Assembly: GCF_040054535.1 (NCBI RefSeq)
Contig: NC_090789.1
Coordinates: 6,180,697 to 6,244,696 of the forward strand
From: Antennarius striatus
Taxonomy: Eukaryota > Chordata > Actinopteri > Lophiiformes > Antennariidae
DNA length: 64,000 nucleotides
Reading direction: 5' to 3'
Shown here: one piece after another, positions 28,361 through 39,040 of the stretch
Position numbering within the stretch: the stretch's first letter is position 1
Layout of the letters: each line of letters starts with the position of its first letter
The notes under the pieces: generated by a model
Told to the model about the DNA's origin: nothing
Databases searched by the model: none
Seen by the model: the letters and a program-made list of their open reading frames with translations, nothing else
Program-made: the position numbers and the translations under genes

Positions 28361-29072
28361 CCAACTGTGTGTGTGTGTGTGCGTGCTAGCTGTGTATTTG
28401 CTTTCTGGATGTGATATTAATTTGTGTCATAAATGCCAACACTAAAGTGGCTGAAGGTTTGGCCATAGTAAATAAGTTGCTAATTACAATCTATTGGCAT
28501 GTATTGGTATTTTTGTCAGGACAGCTTTCATTTTAAAATCCATAACAGTATGTACTTGTCTTCTTGCACTCCTGCTGCTGAAATAACTAATTTTGTATTT
28601 GAAATCAGTCTTAGTTGATTCATGATTAATTATTGCAAATAGGTATTAATATGAACAGTTGCTTGTCTCCAAGTCAGTCCTGTTGTCCTGTCAGGGGTTC
28701 GCTGCCTCTCCCCCAGTCTGCAAATAGACCATATTCAAATTCAATTTGATCAAACTTCACCAAAATGCCAACATTTCCTTTTTCAAATTTTCTCTTCTCA
28801 TCCTTGTTAAACACACCTATACTTCTGTCTTCCTGCATGAATGCACTAGTCTCTAATAAAAATAATTGTGCATTTTCAAATATTACGAAATATCACCTTT
28901 TGGATACATAACGCTTCTCTTCATCAACACGAAAATTCAACAAAAATGCCACAAGATTATGTTCTTTCATTTATTTATGCATTATTTCAGTATTCGACCA
29001 GTTGCTTCTTCGTAGTGTCATGTTGTCCATGATCGCAGTTCAAAACATTTGAAATGTTTTCCGGCATCATGT
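28361..29072. other. Spacer between snx13 and dmac1 (convergent ends)
   Basis: About 700 bp between the last snx13 polyadenylation signal and the dmac1 stop codon. It starts with a short (TG)n run. It may include the dmac1 3' UTR on the minus strand. No gene was recognised. Confidence 0.5.
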
Positions 29073-29428
29073 TTAAACGCTGTGTTTCCTCCGCTTATTT
29101 CCTACCGGGTCAACGAAGAGAACGACTCCCCACGCAATCAAGCCTGAAAAACAAACAGGTAGCATGTATTATTCAAAAAGCGACGGCCAGTGACGGTACA
29201 CCAACAACGTCAACACAACTTACCAAAACCGAAAGTAATCTGTGCCACTGTCCCCATTGAAGTAGATCCACTACCTTTCATAACTTTCCGGGCTGCTTGA
29301 AGCACATAACTTCCAGACAGGACCAAACCCCCGCCAGAAAGAACTCGACAGCCCCAGCAGTCATTAAATTTCTCCAGGGATGTTCGCCCGTCCACTCGTT
29401 TGGATGACGCTTCCTGTGGGGTTGACAT
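29073..29428 (-). CDS. dmac1: Distal membrane-arm assembly complex protein 1 (TMEM261-like), 2 exons
   Basis: Small mitochondrial inner-membrane protein needed for assembly of the distal membrane arm of respiratory complex I in mammals. Exon 1 is 29224-29428, with donor gtaagt after the first base of a Gly codon. Exon 2 is 29073-29143, with acceptor tttttcag. The product is 91 aa. The family signature is clear: FNDCWGCRVLSGGGL, then an ARKVMK turn, then a second hydrophobic segment ending GLIAWGVVLFVDP and a basic tail. This matches the CWSCRVLSG...ARKPMK...WGIVV pattern of DMAC1. Two transmembrane segments are expected. The start MSTPQEASS was chosen because the upstream in-frame Met (29534-29536) would add a hydrophobic, non-conserved extension; that longer start remains possible. 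It is divergent from the first biotinidase gene and convergent with snx13. Confidence 0.85.
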
Positions 29429-29998
29429 CACACTACAATCCGATAATGCTAATACACGTCCCAGGCAAAATGTACGCAAACGTGACACGAACAGAAAAGT
29501 GTAAATAGGGACGTTATTGTAAAATATTTCATGCACTTAAACCATTCTAGGGACAATTGACTAAAAAAAAAAGCACAAACGTTATATTTTAGTTTGTCCT
29601 ACACTTCACGCACATGCTCCAAAGGACATCTTTGCAAAGGGTTTCCGGGTTAAAAACTTGTACTTCCTGTTTGCTTTCAAAATAAAGGTTTTCATTACGT
29701 CTTGTTTCATTTTTAAAACCGTCTGTACTCTACGCTGTACTGTAGACGTTTTAAAACGATTGAAACTATTTTCTTTTAAATTTTACAGGAAACCAATTTC
29801 CTCGTTGTCTATTTCTCAGCCTTTGCGATGCATTGTATTACACAAAATATGCCGACTTCCTGTGATTCAGATTTTGTTGTGTAATATTGTCTATGCAGGA
29901 ATGGCAATACGTCCTAGATGTGGCACCCGTCTTCATCTACTATGAGAGATGAAAAAACTCAAAAAGAAAGAAAATACAAACAAAATAAGACATGCATG
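29429..29998. promoter_or_regulatory. Divergent intergenic region dmac1 / btd
   Basis: About 570 bp between the dmac1 start codon (minus strand) and the left edge of the duplicated btd unit. It should hold the dmac1 promoter and 5' UTR. No TATA box or strong motif was recognised. No gene. Confidence 0.4.
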
Positions 29999-30062
29999 CT
30001 TAATAAGACATCACTTCCATAAGGTAGAAGTTTAACTCCACCGGTGAATGACGTTTATGCTT

Positions 30063-30126
30063 AGTCAGCTGGGATAGGCTACAGCAACCCACGTGACCCG
30101 CATAGCGGAAGAAGCGGAGGAAAATG
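30063..30126 (+). mobile_element. SINE 3'-tail-like segment at the start of unit 1
   Basis: The sequence gctgggataggctacagc through gcggaagaagcggaggaaaatg resembles the 3' portion shared by many teleost SINEs (ggataggctccagc...gcggaagaaaatgg). Only the tail is present. A near-identical copy at 33418-33479 lies at the same place in unit 2, so it predates the duplication. Confidence 0.5.
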
Positions 30127-30544
30127 TAATTTTATTACCGATTAATCAAAACAATTAAGTTTATGGGGAACAAAGTACAGCTTCTGTGTGTACAACACAA
30201 AAAAAGTAACAAAAGGAGCTAGACCTGAAACATTTCAATCAAAGAAATTAGTAATGAGAACAGATCGGACTCGAAAGTGGTTCTGGGTAACGGAACTGGT
30301 ATTTCTTGGCCGTTCTTTTCAAAATAAAGGTATTGTTTGTCTCTATTTCCTGGTTGTCGCAAACACAGTAGTAGGATCCTTATATTTGACAGCGACACGC
30401 CTATTTAGAAGAAAAAAAAAAGAAGCCTCATGTGAACCTGTGACCCATGACCGATCTGAGCTCATGTAGGACCAACAGGATCAGCTCAGTACCATTACGC
30501 CTCCACTGTCAGAGATCATTGAACAGCCCTGAAGCCTAGAAACG

Positions 30545-33038
30545 ATGTTTTCCTTCGTTTTTTTGGTGACCATTTTTGGTTTCACCTCGGCCGTCAAAGA
30601 TTCCGTCGTGGGGCCCTCGTATGTCGCTGCAGTGTACGAGCACAATATAATCCTGAACCCGGACCCCGGTGTGCCCCTGAGCCGGGCTGATGCACTGCGA
30701 CACATGAACCTAAACCTGGATATCTACGAGAGGCAAGCTGCAAAAGCATCTCAGCAGGTACGGCAATCGGCAGGTTTCCAGTCAATGAACCTTGTTTATT
30801 TCTCACAGTTCATTGAAACGTTTTTTTTTTTAACAACATTAAACTTTATATGCCTGAAAAACTGGAAGGTGGCCCAGGCTGGCAGGTACAACTATGGGGC
30901 AACTAAGAAATATACACAATATATAAACTTCATTACTCTAATAAAGGGGGGAAAAAACAAAGAAGAACAAATATAAAAGCGACTGCAGGATAGTTGGCAC
31001 CAACACTGTTTTAATCACGTCCATATTGTTGGTACAGGTAAACAAGGGTCGCAAACAAATGACCTTTTATTAAGTTGTACCTTGCACCTCTTGTGAAAGA
31101 TGTCACTGTCATTATCATTGGCTTATTTGAGAAATCACTGGAATGTGTTGAAATAGAACCTGTGATTATATCGCAATGACTTCAGAATATTGTGATGTAA
31201 AATACCATGCAGTACATAAATATTACATTTTTCATAGGCTTATTGTTGCCATACCACACAGCTGTTTAGATCCAGCATCAGTCAGCTGTAGTGCCATTAA
31301 ACTTGTCCTCTCTTCCTTCAGGGTGCCCAAATCTTGGTTTTCCCAGAAAATGGTCTCCAGGGTTTCAACTTCAGCCGTTTGTCTGTTGCTGGCTACTTAG
31401 AACCCACTCCTGACCCCCAACGGGAGAAGTGGAACCCCTGCACAGAGCCAGGAAAATACAACAACACTGAAGTACATGACCCTCTATTAAATACTTATTT
31501 AAAGGAGGATTTGATCAGGAATTGTAATATGAAATGAAACAGACATATTTCAGCTTGTGTACTTTATTTGAGTATATTTCACAGGTTCTCAACCGACTGA
31601 GTTGCATGGCCCGGCGTTACAACCTCTACCTTGTGGCCAACGTAGCTGACCTGCAGCCCTGCCCCCTGCCGACCGACCCCTCCGCCGTCTGTCCCACAGA
31701 TTTACGCTGGCAGTTCAACACCAATGTGGTTTTCAGGTTTAGATCTTACAGTATTACTTAAGACAAAGGCCGGTGATTCACCATTCTAGAATTCCTCAGG
31801 CTACATGAATGATTATAATTTGTATCTTCTTTTGTACAGTTCAGAAGGTTTGCTGGTGGCACGCTACCACAAGGACAATCTGTACTACGAGGATTACTTT
31901 GACACACCACCTCAGCCTGAAATCATAACGTTTGATACACCTTTTGCTGGGAGGTTTGGCCTCTTAATCTGCTTCGACCTCCTGTTCTACAATCCTACAG
32001 TTGCCTTGGTGGAGAAGGTAGAAAAACTAATTTCATACACAGCTCTATTCTGTGCAAACTTTCCTAACATCTGCTTCTATTTGGACCATTTCAGGGTGTG
32101 CGTCAGCTAATTTTCCCCACAGCCTGGATGAACCAACTCCCGCTGCTGGACTCAATCCAGTACCAAAGGGCATTCAGTTTAGGTGCCAACGTCACCCTGC
32201 TGGCATCAAACATTCGTCACGATAAACTCATTATGACAGGAAGTGGTATTTACACTCCATTTTCTGCTACGTACCACCACGCCAAGGAAGGAGAGCCAGA
32301 GAAGGATGAGCTGCTAGTGGCAAGGGTGCCTGTCCTGGACCCTCTGTGGGTGGAGAAGAGCATCACTAAAGAAGAGGAGGTGCGAGTAGACGACTCTAGA
32401 TCATCTACTTCTGACGAATTTGGATACTGTCACAAAAAGAATAGTCCAGATCCTCCTTCTGAAACTGCAGGTTCTGTTTATTCTTCATCTGACACCTTCA
32501 TCTCAACAATGATGCATGACCCGTTTACCTTTGCCCTCTTAAATGACACCGAGGGCAACCTGAAGGTGTGTAATGGCAGCTTCTGCTGCTACCTGCAGTA
32601 TCGACAGCCACCACAAGAGAGCAGTAAAGAGCTGTTTGCGTTGGGAGTATTTTCCGGGATGCACCGTTGGCACGGGCTGGCCCTGCAGGTACGAATGAGA
32701 GAAATTTTGGCTATTTGAAAGCACTTCATGATAGTTGTGTCACAACAATCACATCTCTGTTGCAGATATGTGCTCTAGTCCGCTGTGGAGGCCTGGACCC
32801 CTTTTCCTGCGGACAGAAAGTGGATGAGTCAGAATCGAAACTGGACTTTGTACTGGAGGCGAAGTTTGGGACAAAATATGTGTACCCATCAGTTTTGGCC
32901 AGTAATATGGTTCTGGAACAGCCCAAGAATTTTGAAAGCACTGCATGTGGCAGAGTGACTCTGAAACACTACAACATGACTGCTGGCTTGGTTACCGCCT
33001 GTCTGTACGGACGGATGTATCACCTGGACAAAGAGTGA
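30545..33038 (+). CDS. btd: Biotinidase (nitrilase/vanin family), copy 1
   Basis: Secreted amidohydrolase that releases biotin from biocytin and biotinyl peptides. Six coding exons: 30545-30757, 31322-31471, 31585-31736, 31840-32017, 32095-32688, 32766-33038; all GT-AG, in phase; 519 aa. It begins with a signal peptide (MFSFVFLVTIFGFTSA). The nitrilase catalytic triad is complete: Glu80 in FPENG, Lys183 in RYHKDNLY, Cys216 in LLICFDLLF; spacing matches human biotinidase (112/212/245). The pattern FPTAWMNQLPLL and the C-terminal ICALVRCGGL...CGQ favour biotinidase over vanin. It lacks the hydrophobic GPI-anchor tail of vanins. Six N-glycosylation sequons are visible. Oddity: near the end of exon 5 it reads MHRWHGLALQ where copy 2 has the family-like MHRVNGLYALQ, one residue longer. 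A pantetheinase activity cannot be excluded from sequence. Confidence 0.87.
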
Positions 33039-33080
33039 AATGTTTTGAGATGTTTGTTAGAAGAAAATAATATAACATGA

Positions 33081-33202
33081 AATAAATTAGAACAATAATT
33101 TGTTGTAAAATGCTCAAACCAGGACTATAGATAACTTCAACTTCATACGCGAGTAGCAATAAATAAAAAACAAATATCTTTATTCATCCATTGCTTAATA
33201 AA
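33081..33202 (+). promoter_or_regulatory. btd: Polyadenylation signals of btd copy 1
   Basis: AATAAA occurs at 33081-33086 and 33197-33202, 43 and 159 bases after the stop codon. Both fall within the duplicated unit and are repeated in copy 2. Which is used cannot be told. Confidence 0.5.
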
Positions 33203-33417
33203 GCATTGCAACAAGTAGTGTTCAACCTCTGCCTGAAAGTTGCTTGTTCTTAAAAAGGCAATATTTATTCATTTCTCTCTTCCACACACAAATGTGCACA
33301 AATGCACAAAATGTTGTTTTTTTAAACACACACAGCCACTTTTCTCTGTCTTAATAAGACATCACTTCCACCACAAGGTAGAAGTTTAACTCCACCGCTG
33401 AATGACGTTTATGCTTA

Positions 33418-33479
33418 GTCAGCTGGGATAGGCTACAGCAACCCACGTGACCCGCATAGCGGAAGAAGCGGAGGAAAAT
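33418..33479 (+). mobile_element. SINE 3'-tail-like segment at the start of unit 2
   Basis: Second copy of the short SINE-tail-like sequence described in unit 1, almost unchanged. Confidence 0.5.
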
Positions 33480-33894
33480 GTAATTTTATTACCAATTAAT
33501 GAAAACAATTACGTTTATGGGGAACAAAGTACAGCTTCTGTGTGTACAACACAAAAAAGTAACAAAAGGAGCTAGACCCGAAACATTTCAATCAAAGAAA
33601 TTAGTAATGAAAACAGATCGGACTCGAAAGTGGTTCTGGGTAACGGAACTGGTATTCCTTGGCCGTTCTTTTCAAAATAAAGGTATTGTTTATGTCTCCA
33701 GTTCCTGGTTGTCTCAAACACAATAGTAGGATCCTTATATTTGACAGTGAGACGCCTGTTGAGAAAAAAAAGGAGCCGCATGTGAACCTGTGACCCATGA
33801 CCGATCTGAGCTCATGTAGGACCAACAGGATCAGCTCAGTACCATTACGCCTACACTGTCAGAGATCATTGAACAGCCCTGAAGCCTAGAAACG

Positions 33895-35719
33895 ATGTTT
33901 TCCTTCGTTTTTTTGGTGACCATTTTTGGTTTCACCTCGGCCGTCAAAGATTCCGTCGTGGGGCCCTCGTATGTCGCTGCAGTGTACGAGCACAACATAA
34001 TCCTGAACCCGGACCCCGGTGTGCCCCTGAGCCGGGCTGATGCACTGCGACACATGAACCTAAACCTGGATATCTACGAGAGGCAAGCTGCAAAAGCATC
34101 TCAGCAGGTACGGAAATCGGCAGGTTTCCAGTCAATGAACCTTGTTTATTTCTCACAGTTCATTGAAACGTTTTTTTTTTTTAACATCATTAAACTTTAT
34201 ATGCCTGAAAAACTAGAAGGTGGCCCAGGCTGGCAGGTACAACTATGGGGCAACTAAGAAATATACACAATATATAAACTTCATTACTCTAATAAAGGGG
34301 GGGAAAAACAAAGAAGAACAAATATAAAAGCGACTGCAGGATAGTTGGCACCAACACTGTTTTAATCACGTCCATATTGTTGGTACAGGTAAACAAGGGT
34401 CGCAAACAAATGACGTCACAGCAGTTTTTGTTGCAATCGAGGCGAATTCGGACCGAAAAAGCTTTGGTTCCATCCGTTCACACGAAACACGAAAACGCAC
34501 ACCTGACGTTTTTTCAAAAAGCTCATGGATGCTTAAGGCAATTTACCCTATTTCCTACTGAGAGATGAGTTTCAACACGTCTTAAAATTAATTTTTAACT
34601 CAAACCTTTTATTACCGTAAGTTGTACCTTGCACCTCTTGTGAAAGATGTCACTGTCATTATCATTGGCTTATTTGAGAAATCACTGGAGTGTGTTGAAA
34701 TAGAACCTGTGATTATGTAACAATGACTTCAGAATATTGTGATGTAAAATACCATGCAGTACATAAATATTACGGATTACGGACTACCTAATGGACAGAC
34801 CCCAGTACGTCCGTATGGGGGACTGTTTGTCTTCTATGGTGACCAGCAGCACGGGGGCGCCACAGGGGACCGTTCTATCCCCCATTCTCTTCACCCTCTA
34901 CACATCAGACTTCAAGCACAACTCGGATACATGCCACATACAGAAGTACTCCGATGACACCGCGATAGTGGCATGTATCCGGGAGGGTGATGAGGGGGGG
35001 TACAGGGCATTGGTGGCTGACTTCGTGGAGTGGTGCCAACAGAACCAGCTCCAGCTCAACGTCTCCAAGACAAAGGAGATGGTTCTGGATTTCCGGCGGG
35101 CACCTCCCTCTCCACAGCCGGTGATCATCAAAGGCAGTGAGGTGGAGGTGGTAGAAAACTATAAGTACCTGGGACTGCAGCTAGACAGCAGACTGGACTG
35201 GTCACTCAACTCGGACTGTGTGTACAAGAAGGGGCAGAGCAGGATGTACTTCCTAAGGAGGCTGGCCTCCTTCAACATCTGTCCTAAGCTCCTTTTCATG
35301 TTCTATCAGTCCGTAGTCTCCAGTGTGCTGTCATACGCCATTGTGTGTTGGGGTGGGGGGGCCAGGAAAAGAGATATGGACCGTCTGAACAGACTCATCC
35401 GAAGAGTGGGCTCAGTGGTCGGGCTGAGCCTGGACTCTGTGGATATGCTTCTGGAGAGCAGGACCATGTCTAAAATTAAGGCTATCATGAACAACACCAG
35501 GCACCCCCTACACACCACCTTCTCCCAGCAGAGAAGCACCTTCAGCGGCAGACTGCTGTCACACAGCACCTCCACAGAGAGGCTGAGGTCCTCCTTCGTG
35601 CCCCGTGCCATCAGGGGGTACAATGACTCTCTCAGGAGGAGCGGGGGGGAGGTGGCGAGGTCAGCACGGGGTTGAATATGGATTTAATTTAATTTAATTT
35701 AAATTTAATTTTATACTGT

Positions 35720-35772
<53 letters not shown>

Positions 35773-37906
35773 TATTTTTTATACTGTTTTATATTTTAAT
35801 TCAATTTTATACTGTTTAAATTTTATTTTATACTGTTTATATTTTAATACTGTAATATTTTTAAATTTTATACTGTTTATATTTTAGTTATAGTTTAGTA
35901 TATAAGTCCTGTTAGTGCTGCATGTGCCTGTCTGTTAGTGTAATGTATGTCTTGTGGTATGTCCTGTGATGTCAGTGTTTCCTTTTCTCCTGGTGTTTAT
36001 CCAGTATTATTTGTTATGTAATGCCTGAGCAGTGGATATATGCAATTTCCTCCGGGATTAATAAAGTATCTATCTATCTATCTATCTAAATATTACATTT
36101 TTCATAGGCTTATTGTTGCCATACCACACAGCTGTTTAGATCCAGCATCAGTCAGCTGTAGTGCCATTAAACTTGTCCTCTCTTCCTTCAGGGTGCCCAA
36201 ATCTTGGTTTTCCCAGAAAATGGTCTCCAGGGTTTCAACTTCAGCCGTTTGTCTGTTGCTGGCTACTTAGAACCCACTCCTGACCCCCAACGGGAGAAGT
36301 GGAACCCCTGCACAGAGCCAGGCAAATACAACAACACTGAAGTACATAACCCTCTATTAAATACTTATTTAAAGGAGGATTTGATCAGGAATTCTAATAT
36401 GAAATGAAAGACATATTTCAGCTTGTGTACTTTATTTGAGTATATTTCACAGGTTCTCAACCGACTGAGTTGCATGGCCCGGCGTTACAACCTCTACCTT
36501 GTGGCCAACGTAGCTGACCTGCAGCCCTGCCCCCTGCCGACCGACCCCTCCGCCGTCTGTCCCACAGATTTACGCTGGCAGTTCAACACCAATGTGGTTT
36601 TCAGGTTTAGATCTTACAGTATTACTTAAGATAAAGGCCGGTGATTCACCATTCTAGAATTCCTCAGGCTACATGAATGATTATAATTCGTATCTTTTGT
36701 ACAGTTCAGAAGGTTTGCTGGTGGCACGCTACCACAAGTACAATCTGTACTACGAGGATTACTTTGACACACCACCTCAGCCTGAAATCATAACGTTTGA
36801 TACACCTTTTGCTGGGAGGTTTGGCCTCTTAATCTGCTTCGACCTCCTGTTCTACAATCCTACAGTTGCCCTGGTGGAGAAGGTAGAAAAACTAATTTCA
36901 TACACAGCTCTATTCTGTGCAAACTTTCCTAACATCTGCTTCTATTTGGACCATTTCAGGGTGTGCGTCAGCTAATTTTCCCCACAGCCTGGATGAACCA
37001 ACTCCCGCTGCTGGACTCAATCCAGTACCAAAGGGCATTCAGTTTAGGTGCCAACGTCACCCTGCTGGCATCAAACATTCGTCACGATAAACTCATTATG
37101 ACAGGAAGTGGTATTTACACTCCATTTTCTGCTACGTACCACCACGCCAAGGAAGGAGAGCCAGAGAAGGATGAGCTGCTAGTGGCAAGGGTGCCTGTCC
37201 TAGACCCTCTGTGGGTGGAGAAGAGCATCACTAAAGAAGAGGAGGTGCAAGTAGACAACTCTAGATCATCTACTCCTGAAGAATTTGGATACTGTCACAA
37301 AAAGAATAGTCCAGATCCCCCTTCTGAAACTGCAGGTTCTGTTTATTCTTCAGCTGACACCTTCATTTCAACAATGATGTATGACCCGTTTACCTTTGCC
37401 CTCTTAAATGACACCGAGGGCAACCTGAAGGTGTGTAATGGCAGCTTCTGCTGCTACCTGCAGTATCGACAGCCACCACAAGAGAGCAGTAAAGAACTGT
37501 TTGCGTTGGGAGTATTTTCCGGGATGCACCGTGTGAACGGTCTGTATGCCCTGCAGGTACGAATGAGAGAAATTTTGACTATTTGAAAGCACTTCATGAT
37601 AGTCGTGTCACAACAATCACATCTCTGTTGCAGATATGTGCTCTAGTCCGCTGTGGAGGCCTGGACCCTTTTTCCTGCGGACAGCAAGTGGATGAGTCAG
37701 AATCGAAACTGGACTTTGTACTGGAGGCGAAGTTTGGGACAAAATATGTGTACCCATCAGTTTTGGCCAGTAATATGGTTCTGGAACAGCCCAAGAATTT
37801 TGAAAGGACTGCATGTGGCAGAGTGACTCTCAAACACTACAACATGACTGCTGGCTTGGTTACCGCCTGTCTGTACGGACGGATGTATCACCTGGACAAA
37901 AAATGA
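33895..37906 (+). CDS. btd: Biotinidase (nitrilase/vanin family), copy 2
   Basis: Tandem paralogue of the preceding gene, intact. Exons: 33895-34107, 36192-36341, 36453-36604, 36705-36882, 36960-37556, 37634-37906; 520 aa. Triad residues Glu80, Lys183 and Cys216 are retained. The residue after the catalytic Lys is Tyr (HKYNLY) instead of Asp in copy 1. Other changes cluster in the exon 5 linker (EEVQVDNSRSSTPEEF versus EEVRVDDSRSSTSDEF), plus SAD/SSD, MMY/MMH, QQV/QKV, ERT/EST and a final KK/KE. Exons 1-3 encode identical protein. Intron 1 is enlarged to about 2.1 kb by a LINE and a 191-bp segment. Splice sites are unchanged, so the gene looks functional. Two AATAAA signals follow at 37949 and 38055. 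Confidence 0.87.
34415..34605 (+). other. Copy-2-specific 191-bp segment in btd intron 1
   Basis: Present between aaatgac and cttttatta in copy 2 but absent at 31060-31070 in copy 1, where these flanks are fused. Both edges share the dinucleotide ac. This fits a microhomology deletion in copy 1 or, less simply, an insertion in copy 2. No element family was recognised. Confidence 0.75.
34764..34773 (+). repeat. Left target-site duplication of the LINE
   Basis: taaatattac, repeated at 36087-36096 right after the (TATC)n tail. The single, uninterrupted copy is at 31217-31226 in the paralogous intron. Confidence 0.9.
34774..36086 (+). mobile_element. 5'-truncated Jockey-superfamily LINE (CR1/L2/Rex1-like)
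   Basis: Non-LTR retrotransposon inserted in sense orientation in intron 1 of btd copy 2. The retained frame (about 34777-35675) starts inside the reverse transcriptase at DYLMDRPQYVR. It continues through GAPQGTVLSPILFTLYTSDF, the catalytic box YSDDTAIVAC (family consensus YADD), LNVSKTKEMVLDF, YKYLGLQLDSRLDW and LSYAIVCWGGG to the normal C-terminus, with no frameshift. A 3' UTR with a (TA)n run (about 35720-35764) leads to ttaataaagtatc and a (TATC)n tail ending at 36086. Endonuclease and N-terminal regions are missing, so it cannot move by itself. The lack of disabling mutations suggests a recent insertion. The exact clade is uncertain. Confidence 0.9.
35718..35764. repeat. (TA)n microsatellite in the LINE 3' UTR
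   Basis: About 45 bp of alternating ta, flanked by AT-rich tattttaattt-type repeats. Confidence 0.9.
36087..36096 (+). repeat. Right target-site duplication of the LINE
   Basis: taaatattac, identical to 34764-34773; the sequence then continues exactly as in the paralogue (atttttcatagg). Confidence 0.9.
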
Positions 37907-38257
37907 AATGTTTTGAGATGTTTGTTAGAAGAAAATAATATAACATGAAATAAATTAGAACAATAATTTGTTGTAAAATGCTCAAACCAGGACTAAAGAT
38001 AACTTCAACTTCAGCAATAAATAAAAAACAAATATCTTTATTCATCCATTGCTTAATAAAGCATTGCAACAAGTAGTGTTCAACCTCTGCCTGAAAGTTG
38101 CTTGTTCTTAAAAAGGCAATATTTATTCATTTCTCTCTTCCACACACAAATGTGCACAAATGCACAAAATGTTGTTTTTTTTAAACACACACAGCCACTT
38201 TTCCCTGTCTCCAGTACAGTACACAGACATCGAGTAGTTACAGCATATCAAGTTAAA

Positions 38258-38356
38258 ATGTTCCTGCTGCTCCTTCTGGTCGTCATCCTACAGACACCTG
38301 GACTGGTCATACAGAAAATGGATCTGACATCCATCTGCTGTCAAAACAAGCTCTAA
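38258..38356 (+). other. Short ORF with signal-peptide-like start, status unclear
   Basis: A 32-codon frame starts MFLLLLLVVILQTPGLV, which looks like a secretion signal, and ends CCQNKL. It lies about 50 bases beyond the right edge of the duplicated btd unit, on the same strand. No homology was recognised. It could be a decayed or alternative first exon, or chance. I would not call it a gene without transcripts. Confidence 0.2.
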
Positions 38357-39040
38357 ACAATTCAATTTACATGCTGAGTAAATTCATAGGATTTGATAAA
38401 TTTCCTCACCTCATAACTGGAAAGTGGTTCAGGAACAATCAGGCAGCAATATCAATGTGACAACTATCAATGTCTCCTATGATAGGTCCCAAGAACTTTG
38501 AATAAAAACTCAAAAGTACTGTTGGGAAAATAGTTTCATGGTCCCACAAGATTGTCCATCTGTTATGTTTTTAAAACATTAATGCTTAAAAAAAAAAGTC
38601 CTGTCAGCTTTTCTTGTTGATGCTCTGGTGAAACATCTCAAACCACTGCAGAAAAGATCACTAAGAGCAGGAGCTCAATTTAAAACATTCTAAACTTAAA
38701 GAGAGATCATGAGTGGTTACGCTAGGAACCATACGGCGATGATGTCGGAGGAATAAAAGCTGAGTGTCAATTCACAGGCTGCGCCATTGAAACACAAATT
38801 GAAATACAGCTGCAGTGCATATTCAACTCATTCTGTATTTTACTACACCGTTCCTCTCAGAAATGTGCACCATAAGGGAATAAACATCAACTTTTCCAGA
38901 GGAGTTATTTTAGATATGAAGCAGCTTACCTAAAATAATCTACTTTCTCTAAGTTCCTTGTCAGTGGTCATTTAAGGCTTCTGAGTGGCAGGCGAGCCTG
39001 CCGGTGGAGTGGGGGCTCCGTCAAAGAGCAGCTATGACTC
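38357..39040 (-). other. Spacer btd copy 2 / ankrd28, probable ankrd28 3' UTR
   Basis: About 680 bp between convergent genes. On the minus strand it directly follows the ankrd28 stop codon and must hold part of its 3' UTR. No AATAAA on the minus strand was found within it, so the 3' end may lie further left and overlap the btd copy 2 3' region. Confidence 0.4.

Larger units (their letters stand above)
30000..33350 (+). repeat. Tandem duplication, unit 1 (btd copy 1)
   Basis: A 3.35-kb direct repeat unit. It begins ttaataagacatcac and ends acttttctctgtc, immediately followed by the next unit, which begins with the same ttaataagacatcac. Homology covers promoter, all six coding exons, introns and 3' UTR. 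Sequence differences from unit 2 are few outside two indels. Confidence 0.9.
33351..38210 (+). repeat. Tandem duplication, unit 2 (btd copy 2, with insertions)
   Basis: A 4.86-kb unit homologous to 30000-33350. Removing the 1.32-kb LINE plus duplicated target and the 191-bp copy-2-specific segment leaves about 3.35 kb, the same as unit 1. Homology ends at acttttccctgtct (38210); the following ccagtacagtacac has no counterpart at the unit 1/unit 2 junction. Confidence 0.9.

Noticed and set aside
29054-29260. 68-codon + strand frame
   Set aside because: It overlaps both dmac1 exons and its intron on the opposite strand; dmac1 explains the sequence.
34754-34957. Second open frame at the LINE start
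   Set aside because: It is an out-of-frame shadow of the reverse transcriptase frame.
30545-37906. Assignment of the two nitrilase-like genes as vanins (pantetheinase)
   Set aside because: No GPI-anchor tail, a C-terminal ALVRCGGL...CGQ pattern like biotinidase, and the neighbouring ankrd28 all favour biotinidase.
33351-38210. btd copy 2 as a pseudogene because of the inserted LINE
   Set aside because: The LINE is confined to intron 1; all exons, splice sites and triad residues are intact.
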